Assembly (NCBI GenBank): GCA_009929615.1
Contig: SAAB01000029.1
Coordinates: 1 to 40,962 of the forward strand
Origin: Clostridia bacterium
Lineage (GTDB): Bacteria; Bacillota; Clostridia; Lachnospirales; Lachnospiraceae
Length of the DNA: 40,962 nt
Direction of reading: 5' to 3'
Made by a program: the position numbers and the translations under genes. Positions 1-8,680 of the stretch are shown here, piece after piece (the stretch's first letter is position 1; each line of letters opens with the position of its first letter). The notes under the pieces were generated by a model. That model was not told where the DNA came from. It was given only the letters and a program-made list of their open reading frames with translations, and ran no database searches.

Positions 1-56
1 ATATCGTGATGATGAATACTTCTTCCTTAAACTGTTTGATATCAGCAGGAAGACTT

Positions 57-1673
57 ATGTCAGAAATCCTTTATCCCACAAAATTTGTGATTGAGCCAGA
101 AGATATATGGAAAGAATATTGTGGATTTTTAGATTTATCTATAGAAGAATATATGCACATTCAATATCGCCTTATGAATGAACAGATTCAACTTTGGAGT
201 GAATGTGCTCTGGGGCAGTGCCTGCTTAAGGGCCGTCAGATTGGTTCTATTGCCGAATTTCGTCAGGATTTCCCTTTAACCACCTATGAAACCTATGCGG
301 ATGTTCTTCTGATGAAGAAGGGTAATATGCTGCCAGAAGACCCGATTGTGTGGATTCAGACGACCTGGGAAGGTGGAAAACACCCGGTAAAACTGGCTCC
401 TTATTCAAAAAGCATGCTTAACACCTACCGGACAAATGTTATTGCCTGCCTGATACTTGCCACAAGCACCCAGCGGAAGAAGTTTGATGTCACCACCGGA
501 GATACGATGCTTTATGGCCTTGCACCACTGCCCTATGCTACCGGTCTCCTTCCATTACTTCTGGGTGATGAAATCCAGATAGAATTCCTGCCATCGGTTA
601 AGACCGCTGAAAAGCTTTCTTTTTCCGAAAGAAATAAACTGGGCTTTAAACTGGGACTCTCCAAAGGAATTGACCTCTTTTTTGGTGTGGGCAGTGTAGC
701 CTACTTTGTCAGCAAAAGCTTTTCTTCACTGAGCCAGGGCAGCAGCAATTCCCATAAGCTTTCTTTTCTCAGCTATTCACCAAAGATGCTCCTTCGCTAT
801 TTGAAGGCTAAACAAACATGTAAGAAAGAGGAACGAGAACTGAAACCAAAGGATATTTTCCGCTTAAAGGGCTTTATGTGTGCAGGCACGGATAACAGCA
901 GCTATAAAGACGAACTGGAAGATTTCTGGGGTATTCGTCCGGTTGAAGTCTTTGCCGGAACCGAACCCGGCTGTATGGGCTGTGAGACCTGGGCCAAAAA
1001 TGGTCTCTACTTTTTCCCGGATTCCTGCTTTTATGAATTTATACCGGAAGCTGAGATGAACCGCAGTTTAGAAGACTTGGATTATCAGCCAAAGACCTAC
1101 CTGATGGACCAGGTTGTCCCTGGTGAATTATATGAACTGGTTATTTCTGTCTTTAAAGGCGGTGCCTTTATGCGATATCGCGTCGGCGATGTCTACCGCT
1201 GCATTGCCCTGGACAGTCCCACAGAAAGCACCCATATTCCTCGGTTTGAATATGTTGATCGTATCCCGACAGTCATTGACATTGCCGGTTTTACCCGTAT
1301 TACAGAATACTCTGTCCGTCAGGTCATTCAACTGTCCGGACTCTTAATAAAAGACTGGTTTGCCTGCAAAGAATTTACTGCAGAAAAACATCCTTATATG
1401 CATATGTATGTGGAAATGGACACTTCCAGCTACTTAAGCAGTGCTGTAACTACTGAGATTCTCAAAGAACATCTCGGCGTCTATTTTAAATATCTGGATA
1501 ATGATTATGATAATTTAAAGAAAATCCTGGGCATGGACCCACTGGAAATAACGATTTTGCAAAGTGGTACTTTTGATCGTTACTATGCAACCGCAGACCG
1601 GCCCCTTCGACATATTAATCCGCCGGTTTATGAAAAAATCAGCCTTTTAGAGCTGAATAAAAACCCTGACTAA
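57..1673 (+). CDS. GH3-like acyl-adenylate/amide-forming enzyme
   Basis: This 538-residue protein resembles the GH3 (auxin-responsive promoter) branch of the adenylate-forming superfamily, whose members join acyl acids to amino acids through an acyl-AMP. Visible matches are a GTEPG segment near residue 302 (A5-like acid/AMP site) and YRVGD at about 374-378 (A7-like, strongly conserved in GH3). The N-terminal phosphate-binding loop is degenerate: TTWEGGKHPVK near residue 101 replaces the usual Ser/Gly/Thr-rich loop. I chose ATG at 57 because AGGAAG lies 4 bases upstream. The frame is open to the left window edge and GTG at 6 or ATG at 9 or 12 are alternatives. The gene ends 16 bases before a c-di-GMP signalling protein and almost certainly shares its transcript. 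Substrate unknown; the family assignment is fairly firm, the activity is inferred. Confidence 0.7.
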   Translation: MSEILYPTKFVIEPEDIWKEYCGFLDLSIEEYMHIQYRLMNEQIQLWSECALGQCLLKGRQIGSIAEFRQDFPLTTYETYADVLLMKKGNMLPEDPIVWIQTTWEGGKHPVKLAPYSKSMLNTYRTNVIACLILATSTQRKKFDVTTGDTMLYGLAPLPYATGLLPLLLGDEIQIEFLPSVKTAEKLSFSERNKLGFKLGLSKGIDLFFGVGSVAYFVSKSFSSLSQGSSNSHKLSFLSYSPKMLLRYLKAKQTCKKEERELKPKDIFRLKGFMCAGTDNSSYKDELEDFWGIRPVEVFAGTEPGCMGCETWAKNGLYFFPDSCFYEFIPEAEMNRSLEDLDYQPKTYLMDQVVPGELYELVISVFKGGAFMRYRVGDVYRCIALDSPTESTHIPRFEYVDRIPTVIDIAGFTRITEYSVRQVIQLSGLLIKDWFACKEFTAEKHPYMHMYVEMDTSSYLSSAVTTEILKEHLGVYFKYLDNDYDNLKKILGMDPLEITILQSGTFDRYYATADRPLRHINPPVYEKISLLELNKNPD

Positions 1674-1689
1674 ATAAAGGAGGCTTGAC

Positions 1690-4227
1690 ATGCAAACTTT
1701 TGTAGTTTTTTCTTTAATTGCTTTACTGTGCTATCTGATTCTGCTTCTGGCATTTCTTGCTGCCAAAAAAAATAAAATAATTAATGCATTTATCATCCTT
1801 CTTATTGTCTTTATTATGTGGACAACAGGTTCCTTTGGCATGCGTATCGGACTTTTTCCATCGACTAGCTTCTGGTTTTATTTGTCCATTGACGGCCTGT
1901 TTCTGTTACCACCGGCATTTTTCAATTTTATTACCGTTTATATTGGTGATAACTCTACATTTTTCAAAAAATTCTGGTTTGGATGGTCACTTTTTTTTAT
2001 CGCTGTTAATCACCTGACCTCGGGCTTTATTATTGCAGCGCCTCACCTGGAAACAACCGGAAACTCTTCCCGTTTTGTATACGACCTGGGTATTCCTGTT
2101 CTCATTCCGGCAATTTTTACAATACTCGTTATTGCCCATATTCTGATTCAGCTTTTTAGATTTGGTAAGTCCGATGAAATGGCAAGGAACCGGTTTCTAC
2201 CTATAGGTATCGGTATTTTTGTGCTCTTCCTTGGAAATCTGGCCACTGTATTACCACTGTTCAAGGGTTTCCCTATCGATATTTTAAGCGGTGTTGTGAA
2301 TGCCTTCTTCATGTTTTATGCGCTTTACAGGCGACACCTTTTCAGGCTGACTCTGCTTGTATCCCGGAGTACCTGCTACATTATTTCAGGTATTCTGGCC
2401 ATTATTTTATTCTGTAATCTAATTGACCCGATGCAATACTTTGTCACCCATAATCTGCCGCTTTTTGCAGAACATTCCGTCCTGATTATTGCAGTCACTT
2501 TCACCTTATCGACTTTGCTGTTTTACTCATTGCTGAAGCATTTTTTTGACAAAGTCTTTATCCGTGATGAAATCATCCAGGCCAACTACCTGAAGGATTT
2601 TACGACTCAGATTTCTCACACGCTGAATGTCAATGATGTCCTCCAGCTTTTGATTGAAGTCATTCAGAATACTATGGATGTCGAAAAAGTATATATCTGT
2701 GTTAAAGACTTTTCCGGTGACGGTTACCGCATTCAGGAAAGCAGCAGTCCTCTGGACGAACGAAGCATGTTTATTCGAAATGATAATCCACTGGCCATCT
2801 ACCTGGAAGCAAACAAACAGTGTGTTCTCGTTCAGGATTTACGCAGAACTTCCATTTACCGCTCCATGTGGGAACTTGAAAAAAATCAGTTGGCAACGCT
2901 AGGTATCCAATGTGTTCTGCCTTTACTGGATGGTAATGACCTGGTCGGTATTGCCCTGCTTTCCAACAAGGCCCGCAACACCAAATTTTCCTATGATGAT
3001 ATGAACTTTCTGGATTCTCTCGCTTCCGTCAGCTCCGTTGCCGTAAAGAACTCTCGGCTTTATGAAAAAGCCTTCATGGAAGCACGCACGGACGAATTAA
3101 CAGGTCTTTTAAATCGAAAATATTTTTATGAAGTTTTAGAAAAGAGCTATCAGGAAACCCTCAGCAGCCATTCCGACGGCAAAGAGCTTGCTCTGTTGAT
3201 TATCAACCTGGATGATTTCAAACTTTTCAATCAGCTCTATGGAAATGTTGAAGGCGATGTAGCCCTCCAGAATGTATCCCATATTATTTCCGGCTCTGTC
3301 GGCAACCATGGACATGTTGCCCGCTACGGTGGAAAAGAATTTGCTGTCATTCTCCCGGGCTTTGATATTTTATCTGCCAATAACCTGGCGGAAACCATTC
3401 GCAGTCAGATTATGAATATGAACCGTCAGGCAACGGACTATGCCATGAAAATGCTCACAGCAAGCTGCGGTATCTGTGCCATTCCATCTGCTGCTTCAGA
3501 TTTGAAACAGTTAGTCAACAATACAGATATGGCCGTATACAATGCCAAACGGCGTGGTAAAAATTGTACCGTTATATATTCTGCCGGACAACCGCCAATC
3601 ATTGCTGAAAAGTCACTGGATGTCGTTGAAGGTACATTTAAGCCAAATGTTTATGATGAATATGCCGCAACCATTCATGCCTTAACAGCCGCTATTGATG
3701 TTAAAGACCATTATACCTACAGTCATTCACAAAATGTCTGCTATTACGCCACAGAGCTGGCGAGAGCCTATAACCTGAATGCGGACTGTGTTGAGATTGT
3801 CAAAGAGGCGGCACTGCTCCATGATATTGGAAAAATCGGTATTCCCGAAAGTATTCTTCAGAAGCCGTCCAAACTGACACCGGATGAATTTGAAATTATG
3901 AAAAGCCATGTGGAACAGTCAATTAATATTATCCGCCACCTGCCATCTCTGGATTATGTTATTCCTGCTGTTCTCGGCCATCACGAGCGTTATGATGGCA
4001 AGGGATATCCCCGTCAGTTAAAAGGTCAGAATATTCCTTTGCTGGCCCGTGTCCTTTGTGTAGCAGACTCCTTTGATGCCATGGTATCCAAACGGCCTTA
4101 TAAAAGTGCTCTGGATATCAATTATGCCCTTTCCCAGCTTGAGGATAACAGCGGCACCCAGTTTGACCCTGAACTGGCAAAACTTTTTATCCAGCTGGTC
4201 AATACACACGTTATTACCGTTCGATAA
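1690..4227 (+). CDS. Membrane 7TM-GAF-GGDEF-HD-GYP signalling protein
   Basis: This 845-residue protein starts with about seven to eight hydrophobic helices (residues 1-290, histidine-kinase-type 7TM sensor), then a GAF-like domain (about 305-455), a GGDEF domain (about 470-635) and an HD-GYP domain (about 650-845). The HD-GYP part is intact: HDIGKIGIP near 711-719 and HHERYDGKGYP near 764-774, so c-di-GMP phosphodiesterase activity is likely. The GGDEF signature is GGKEF at 547-551; the metal-binding acidic residue is a lysine and no RxxD inhibitory site precedes it, so diguanylate cyclase activity is unlikely. The domain may bind GTP as an allosteric module, as known for other degenerate GGDEF-phosphodiesterase proteins. 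AAGGAGG sits 7 bases before ATG. It is the second gene of the GH3-like operon and ends at a strong terminator. Confidence 0.9.
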   Translation: MQTFVVFSLIALLCYLILLLAFLAAKKNKIINAFIILLIVFIMWTTGSFGMRIGLFPSTSFWFYLSIDGLFLLPPAFFNFITVYIGDNSTFFKKFWFGWSLFFIAVNHLTSGFIIAAPHLETTGNSSRFVYDLGIPVLIPAIFTILVIAHILIQLFRFGKSDEMARNRFLPIGIGIFVLFLGNLATVLPLFKGFPIDILSGVVNAFFMFYALYRRHLFRLTLLVSRSTCYIISGILAIILFCNLIDPMQYFVTHNLPLFAEHSVLIIAVTFTLSTLLFYSLLKHFFDKVFIRDEIIQANYLKDFTTQISHTLNVNDVLQLLIEVIQNTMDVEKVYICVKDFSGDGYRIQESSSPLDERSMFIRNDNPLAIYLEANKQCVLVQDLRRTSIYRSMWELEKNQLATLGIQCVLPLLDGNDLVGIALLSNKARNTKFSYDDMNFLDSLASVSSVAVKNSRLYEKAFMEARTDELTGLLNRKYFYEVLEKSYQETLSSHSDGKELALLIINLDDFKLFNQLYGNVEGDVALQNVSHIISGSVGNHGHVARYGGKEFAVILPGFDILSANNLAETIRSQIMNMNRQATDYAMKMLTASCGICAIPSAASDLKQLVNNTDMAVYNAKRRGKNCTVIYSAGQPPIIAEKSLDVVEGTFKPNVYDEYAATIHALTAAIDVKDHYTYSHSQNVCYYATELARAYNLNADCVEIVKEAALLHDIGKIGIPESILQKPSKLTPDEFEIMKSHVEQSINIIRHLPSLDYVIPAVLGHHERYDGKGYPRQLKGQNIPLLARVLCVADSFDAMVSKRPYKSALDINYALSQLEDNSGTQFDPELAKLFIQLVNTHVITVR

Positions 4228-4230
4228 AAA

Positions 4231-4266
4231 AAAAGCAGATTTCAAAAAAATGAAATCTGCTTTTTT
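4231..4266. terminator. Bidirectional intrinsic terminator
   Basis: A perfect inverted repeat (arms 4231-4244 and 4251-4264, loop of 6 A) is followed by a T run on the plus strand and preceded by an A run, so it works for both the HD-GYP operon and the convergent nitrilase gene. Confidence 0.93.
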
Positions 4267-4281
4267 CTTTCTATGCTTCTT

Positions 4282-5211
4282 TTAAAACCCATTCTCAGCA
4301 GTGATATTTCCAACTCCAGCAGCCAACACCTGTCTTTCATATTCCGCAATATTCGCCGGCGCTGCCTCCAGAGATTTAAACAACGGTGCTTTATGCCAAT
4401 TTTCAGCAAAGGGCATCGGAAATGCAAACTCCTTCAAATGCTGAAGATAGTGGTCCATAAACAAGGTTCCATATTGACGGCATCTGGTGACTACATCCAA
4501 ATCCAGAGTTATCGTCGCCACTGAAGCTGTTGCTCCTGCTTCCCAGATGGTATTTCCCTCTGGTCCAACAACCATGGAATTTCCATACATGTGATTGCCG
4601 CCATACATCCCTACCGCATTGGTCGACACAAAATAGGCCTGATTCTCCAAGGCCCTTGCAAAATGCAGCGGCTTATTAATTTTAAAAAGTTCATCCGGGT
4701 CCATCGTCAGTTTGACCAGCACTTCCGCACCCATAAGTGCTTCATTTCTGGATATCTCCGGGAAATTCATATCATAACAAATCTGAACGCCTATCTTCGT
4801 TTCCTTTTCAGGAATATCAAATACAACGTATTCTTTTCCCGGCATAGTCCGCCGCTCCACAGGGCGCCAAGGAGCCATTTTCCGGTAAACATTAAGAAGT
4901 TCTCCCTCCGGATTAAAGATTGGTGCACTGTTATACACTATACCCTCCGGCAATTCATCGGATTTTTCACTAATCGTCCCCGGTATCAGATAAATATGAT
5001 GTTTTTTAGCAATAGCAGAAAAAATTTCGGTCATTGGTCCGGGAATTGTTTCCGGACGTCCTCCGGCAATCCCTTCCACGCCAACGATTAACTCCGGCTT
5101 ATGATAGCCACGCATCATTGCGTCAATACTTTCTTCAATATGTGTCAGGTTCTCTTCAACCTCTCTGCTCACTGGCATCTGAATAATACCAACATTTAAA
5201 AATCTTCCCAT
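4282..5211 (-). CDS. Carbon-nitrogen hydrolase (nitrilase superfamily)
   Basis: This 309-residue cytoplasmic protein is a nitrilase-superfamily amidohydrolase. The Glu-Lys-Cys triad can be placed at Glu46 (VEG), Lys111 (YRKMAPW) and Cys145 (QICYDMNFPE). The length fits single-domain family members. The CYDMNFPE context and the conserved MYGNSMVVGPEG stretch (about 205-220) resemble aliphatic amidase or formamidase-like and R-amidase branches, but the substrate cannot be read from the sequence. It starts 25 bases after the galactokinase-like gene and is probably its operon partner. The ribosome binding site (GGAAG, about 8 bases before ATG) is weaker than its neighbours'. The pairing of an amidase with a sugar kinase is not a standard pathway module. 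Confidence 0.85.
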   Translation of the reverse strand: MGRFLNVGIIQMPVSREVEENLTHIEESIDAMMRGYHKPELIVGVEGIAGGRPETIPGPMTEIFSAIAKKHHIYLIPGTISEKSDELPEGIVYNSAPIFNPEGELLNVYRKMAPWRPVERRTMPGKEYVVFDIPEKETKIGVQICYDMNFPEISRNEALMGAEVLVKLTMDPDELFKINKPLHFARALENQAYFVSTNAVGMYGGNHMYGNSMVVGPEGNTIWEAGATASVATITLDLDVVTRCRQYGTLFMDHYLQHLKEFAFPMPFAENWHKAPLFKSLEAAPANIAEYERQVLAAGVGNITAENGF

Positions 5212-5236
5212 GGTGTCTGCTTCCCAGTCCTTTTCT

Positions 5237-6442
5237 TTATCCTAAAATTTTCATTGTTCCTTCTTTGCGTATTGATAAACCCCAGCATGTTCCCGGTCCA
5301 AAGACCGCCTCTATCCTTCGCTGATAGTCAGCAACCCGGCTCATTTTAACAAAAGCCTCTATCGTTCCGGCAAATCCACCGCCATGAACTCTGCTGACGC
5401 CATCTTCCCCGAGAATCTTCTCACTAAGGGCCAGTGCCAGCGACAGGTTCTGACTGTCGATATTTCGTGTTCGATAAACGTTTTGCAAATATTTAAACGA
5501 GGAATCCCCCGAAGCCCTGACGACTTTAAGAAAAGCCTGCATATCCCCCCGGTTCAGGGCTTCTGCTTCTTCTGTAACCCGGTGCTCTTCTTCAAAAAAA
5601 TGCATCGCTCTTAAAACCGCCCGGTCACCTGTCTGCTCTCTCACGTCTCTTAAGCATTCATAAAAATCGGCCTCTTTAACCTCGCGCAGTACGGTTTTGC
5701 CAAAATATTCTGCCACCTTTTTCATCTCTGCGGGAATGGCTTCATAATCTGCCGTCAGATTCTTATGGGTTCCCTTTGTATCCGTAATACATAACTGATA
5801 CTCTCCAAAATCGCCCTCTATTTCCGTTACCTGTGGATTATCCGGATTTTCAAAATCAATATGAATGAGTCCGCCCCAGGCACAGGCCATCTGATCCATA
5901 AGTCCACATGGCTTTTCAAAATAGATATTCTCACTATACTGTCCGGCAAGAGCCAGTACTTCTTTTGGAATCCTGCCATCATTAAATAACCCCGAAATCA
6001 CGGTTCCGATAAGCACTTCAAATGCGGCCGACGAAGAAAGTCCCATTCCTTCAGGTACCTGACTGAATACACAGATATTAAACCCCTTCAGAATATATCC
6101 CCGTTCCACCAGGTATGCAGCAACACCCCGAACAAGAGCGGTTGTACTTCCCGCCTCACCCTCCTGTTTATCCAAAGTGTCCAGCGGAATCTCTATTTTT
6201 CCGTAGCCCTCGGACCAAAGGTTGATGACTGCTTCCTCATTATATCCGGCAATCCCTGTCATATCTAGATTAACTGCCGCTGCCAGCACTTTTCCGTGCT
6301 GATGGTCTGTGTGATTTCCTCCGATTTCACAACGTCCCGGCGTGCTGTATATCTCCACATCCCCTTCGCCAAAGACAGCTTCATATCTACGGGTCTTTTC
6401 TGATACAGTTGTTTCATTTAATAAATCTCTGGTATTTATCAT
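5237..6442 (-). CDS. galK: Galactokinase-family GHMP kinase
   Basis: This 401-residue GHMP kinase phosphorylates C1 of galactose if it behaves like its family (Leloir pathway, cytoplasm). Motif 1 is PGRCEIGGNHTDHQHG at 35-50, motif 2 GMGLSSSAA at 132-140 (ATP phosphate loop), the catalytic Asp lies in GLMDQ at about 183, and motif 3 is VHGGGFAGT at 352-360. Motif 1 differs from the textbook GEHTDY: the sugar-binding Glu is replaced by Asn and Tyr by His. This variant is common among clostridial proteins annotated as galactokinase, so a different or broader sugar specificity is possible. No galT or galE lies nearby. The start has GAAGGA about 4 bases upstream, and a good promoter is found at 6481-6509. 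Confidence 0.82.
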   Translation of the reverse strand: MINTRDLLNETTVSEKTRRYEAVFGEGDVEIYSTPGRCEIGGNHTDHQHGKVLAAAVNLDMTGIAGYNEEAVINLWSEGYGKIEIPLDTLDKQEGEAGSTTALVRGVAAYLVERGYILKGFNICVFSQVPEGMGLSSSAAFEVLIGTVISGLFNDGRIPKEVLALAGQYSENIYFEKPCGLMDQMACAWGGLIHIDFENPDNPQVTEIEGDFGEYQLCITDTKGTHKNLTADYEAIPAEMKKVAEYFGKTVLREVKEADFYECLRDVREQTGDRAVLRAMHFFEEEHRVTEEAEALNRGDMQAFLKVVRASGDSSFKYLQNVYRTRNIDSQNLSLALALSEKILGEDGVSRVHGGGFAGTIEAFVKMSRVADYQRRIEAVFGPGTCWGLSIRKEGTMKILG

Positions 6443-6480
6443 TTTTCCTTCGCTTTCAAAAATTTTGACCGGTTAATAAA

Positions 6481-6509
6481 AGTATAGATTTTAAAGATGA
6501 AAAGGTCAA
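6481..6509 (-). promoter_or_regulatory. Sigma-A promoter of the galK operon
   Basis: Reading the minus strand, TTGACC (6504-6509), a 17-base spacer and TATACT (6481-6486) form a near-consensus promoter about 40 bases upstream of the galK start. It interleaves with the divergent promoter of the HD gene. Confidence 0.8.
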
Positions 6510-6516
6510 GAATATT

Positions 6517-6525
6517 TGCTATAAT
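6517..6525 (+). promoter_or_regulatory. Extended -10 promoter of the HD gene
   Basis: TG-C-TATAAT (6517-6525) is a perfect extended -10 element; no good -35 is present. The galK -35 box lies just upstream, so the two divergent promoters could interfere with each other. Confidence 0.65.
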
Positions 6526-6562
6526 AACCATATTATCCAAATACATAAAGGAGCTGAAATTT

Positions 6563-7057
6563 ATGAAAAATCAATTAAACGAATTATATAACTCCATGGT
6601 CTGCTATTACAGTGGTGACCCAAAACGAATCCAGCATTTTATTAAAGTCCACAGCTTTGCCCGCCTTATCGGCGAGATGGAAGAACTTGATTCCGATACC
6701 TTAACTACCCTTGAAGCTGCTGCCTATGTCCATGATATCGGTATCAAACCCGCCGAATTAAAATACGGCAGTTCAAACGGAAAACTTCAGGAACAGGAAG
6801 GTCCTTCTGCCGCCAGGCACATGCTCAGCCACTTGAATTTTTCGGCCGAAAAGATTGACCGTATCTGTTATCTTGTCGGTCATCATCATACCTACACGAA
6901 TATTGATGGTCTTGATTATCAGATTCTTGTCGAAGCTGATTTTCTTGTGAACCTTTTTGAGGACGGCGAATCAAAAGAGACTGCCGAAAGGGTTCTAAAT
7001 AAGATATTTAAAACCTCCTTCGGCAGTCACCTGTGTAAAACTATGTTTAATCTTTAG
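6563..7057 (+). CDS. HD-domain phosphohydrolase-like protein
   Basis: This is a 164-residue single-domain HD protein, a superfamily of metal-dependent phosphohydrolases (often nucleotidases). Metal ligands can be placed at His30, the HD pair at 57-58 (VHDIG) and the HHH cluster at 107-109, with a further Asp in VEADF around 129. I start at ATG 6563, where AAAGGAG stands 8 bases upstream; a longer frame to 6497 would run through the promoter. The substrate is unknown. Its stop codon overlaps the stop of the convergent ABC ATPase gene (7054-7057), and its last 25 codons contain an inverted repeat that may terminate the opposing transcript. Confidence 0.8.
   Translation: MKNQLNELYNSMVCYYSGDPKRIQHFIKVHSFARLIGEMEELDSDTLTTLEAAAYVHDIGIKPAELKYGSSNGKLQEQEGPSAARHMLSHLNFSAEKIDRICYLVGHHHTYTNIDGLDYQILVEADFLVNLFEDGESKETAERVLNKIFKTSFGSHLCKTMFNL
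6979..7028 (-). terminator. Inverted repeat in the HD gene end; possible ABC operon terminator
   Basis: Ten-base perfect arms (6979-6988 and 7019-7028) are separated by 30 bases. On the minus strand the hairpin is followed by TCTCTTTTG, a weak U tract. It lies inside the convergent HD gene and 26 bases past the ABC ATPase stop. No other terminator is visible between these genes. Confidence 0.35.
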
Positions 7058-7794
7058 CCTTTAACAAAACGGCTTAAAAATTCTTTTGTCTGAGGATTCT
7101 GGGAGTTGCCAAAAATCTGTTTTGGCTCTCCTTCTTCAACAATAACACCATTAGCCATATAAACCACATGATTGGAAACATCCCTAGCAAAGGCCATCTC
7201 ATGGGTTACAATCATCATTGTTAAACCTTCTTCTGCCAGCTTTCGCATAACTGCAAGAACCTCTCCTACCATCTGAGGGTCCAGTGCAGATGTCGGTTCA
7301 TCAAAAAGCAGTACTTCCGGCTCCATGGCAAGGGCTCTTGCAATAGCCACACGCTGCTTCTGACCACCTGAAAGCTGACGGGGTTTCGCATTAATATAAG
7401 GTGCCATGCCTACCTTCTCAAGGTAATACATCGCATTTTTCTTTGCTGTCTCTTTATCTTTCTTTAAGACCTTCATCTGTCCAACCATACAATTCTTTAA
7501 AACGGTCATATTATTAAACAGATTAAAGCTCTGAAATACCATCCCTACTTTTGCCCGGTAAGAAGCTTCATTCATACGATCTTCCATCAAATTCCGTCCA
7601 TGATAGACAATATCTCCCGCTGTCGGCTCTTCCAAAAAGTTTATACAACGAAGCAGTGTGGATTTTCCCGAACCGGAAGCACCGATAATACAGGTGACAT
7701 CCCCCGGGCATACAGAAAAATCGATATCCCGAAGAACCACATTCTTGCCAAAAGTCTTACTCAAATGGCGGATTTCTAAAATTTTCTCTGCCAT
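7054..7794 (-). CDS. Amino-acid ABC transporter ATP-binding protein
   Basis: This 246-residue ATPase drives a polar amino acid importer (GlnQ/HisP-like subfamily). Walker [10 protein letters not shown] is at 38-46, the Q-loop near 88, the ABC signature LSGGQKQR at 141-148, Walker B LLFDEP at 162-167, and the H-loop His in VTHEM near 197. It is the last gene of the three-gene operon, starting 2 bases after the permease stop with AGGAGG 9 bases before ATG. The amino acid specificity is set by the binding protein and cannot be read here. Confidence 0.94.
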   Translation of the reverse strand: MAEKILEIRHLSKTFGKNVVLRDIDFSVCPGDVTCIIGASGSGKSTLLRCINFLEEPTAGDIVYHGRNLMEDRMNEASYRAKVGMVFQSFNLFNNMTVLKNCMVGQMKVLKKDKETAKKNAMYYLEKVGMAPYINAKPRQLSGGQKQRVAIARALAMEPEVLLFDEPTSALDPQMVGEVLAVMRKLAEEGLTMMIVTHEMAFARDVSNHVVYMANGVIVEEGEPKQIFGNSQNPQTKEFLSRFVKG

Positions 7795-7796
7795 AA

Positions 7797-8591
7797 TCAG
7801 TCTTCCTCCTCTTTCGTTCCAGACGGATACTTGTACATACCGCTTGTATGCTTTAATGTATCTGTTGTTGCCAGGTCAAAATTATCCGGTCCGTCCAGTT
7901 TTCCTTCCCACCAGCGAAGAATCCGTGAACAGGTAAATGTCAAAATAAAATAAATAACCATTGCTATTGTAAAGGATTCAAAATAAAGATACTTGGCACC
8001 TGCCACACCATTGGTCGTATAGAAAAGTTCTACCGTTCCGATAATTGAAAGAACACAGGTATCTTTAATATTGATAATCAGGTTATTACCTATCTGAGGC
8101 ATAATATTTCTCAATGCCTGGGGCATGATAACATTCACCATTGTCTGGAAATGATTCATACCAATAGCCTTTGCTCCCTCTGTCTGTCCCGGATCAATGG
8201 ATAAAATACCGCCTCGAACCGTTTCAGCCATATAGGCACCTGTATTAATCGATACTATAAAAAAGGCTGCAAACCACATGGACATATTAATATGAAAAAC
8301 CGCTGCAGAACCAAAATAAATGAACATTGCCTGGGCCATCATAGGTGTTCCACGGAATATCTCCACATAAGCTGCTAAAACAAAGTGTATAATTTTAAGG
8401 ATGATACGTTTTACAATATTATCGCTCTTAGAAACAGGAATGGTCTGAACAATACCTACAGCGAAACCGATAACACATCCGATAAAAGTGCCGACCAGTG
8501 CAATAGCCATGGTGACACCGGCTCCCCGTAGGAAAGACATGGAATATCCGTCCAATAACATAAGGACTCTTCCCCAAAAAGTTGTTGGCAT
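7797..8591 (-). CDS. Amino-acid ABC transporter permease
   Basis: This 264-residue inner-membrane protein belongs to the His/Glu/Gln/Arg/opine permease group. It has about five hydrophobic helices, the RGTP segment at 80-83 typical of this group, and the EAA loop EGAKAIG at 138-144 that docks on the ATPase. A single permease gene suggests a homodimer. An AAAGGAG site lies 8 bases before ATG. The stretch between it and the binding-protein gene carries a GC-rich hairpin that may favour higher binding-protein mRNA levels. Confidence 0.93.
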   Translation of the reverse strand: MPTTFWGRVLMLLDGYSMSFLRGAGVTMAIALVGTFIGCVIGFAVGIVQTIPVSKSDNIVKRIILKIIHFVLAAYVEIFRGTPMMAQAMFIYFGSAAVFHINMSMWFAAFFIVSINTGAYMAETVRGGILSIDPGQTEGAKAIGMNHFQTMVNVIMPQALRNIMPQIGNNLIINIKDTCVLSIIGTVELFYTTNGVAGAKYLYFESFTIAMVIYFILTFTCSRILRWWEGKLDGPDNFDLATTDTLKHTSGMYKYPSGTKEEED

Positions 8592-8633
8592 CCTTCTCTC
8601 TCCTTTCGTAAATCCGTCAATAACGACGATAAA

Positions 8634-8660
8634 GCACGGGGACGATAACCGCCTCCGTGC
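8634..8660 (-). repeat. Intercistronic hairpin between binding protein and permease
   Basis: Arms 8634-8644 and 8650-8660 pair over 11 positions with one mismatch and one G-U, loop of 5. There is no U run, so it is better seen as an mRNA-stabilising or partial-stop hairpin than a full terminator. Confidence 0.6.
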
Positions 8661-8680
8661 CCATTAAGTGTCTTATTTTC

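Noticed and set aside
4591-5091. 166-codon open frame on the plus strand
   Set aside because: Antisense to the nitrilase-family gene, whose catalytic triad is intact.
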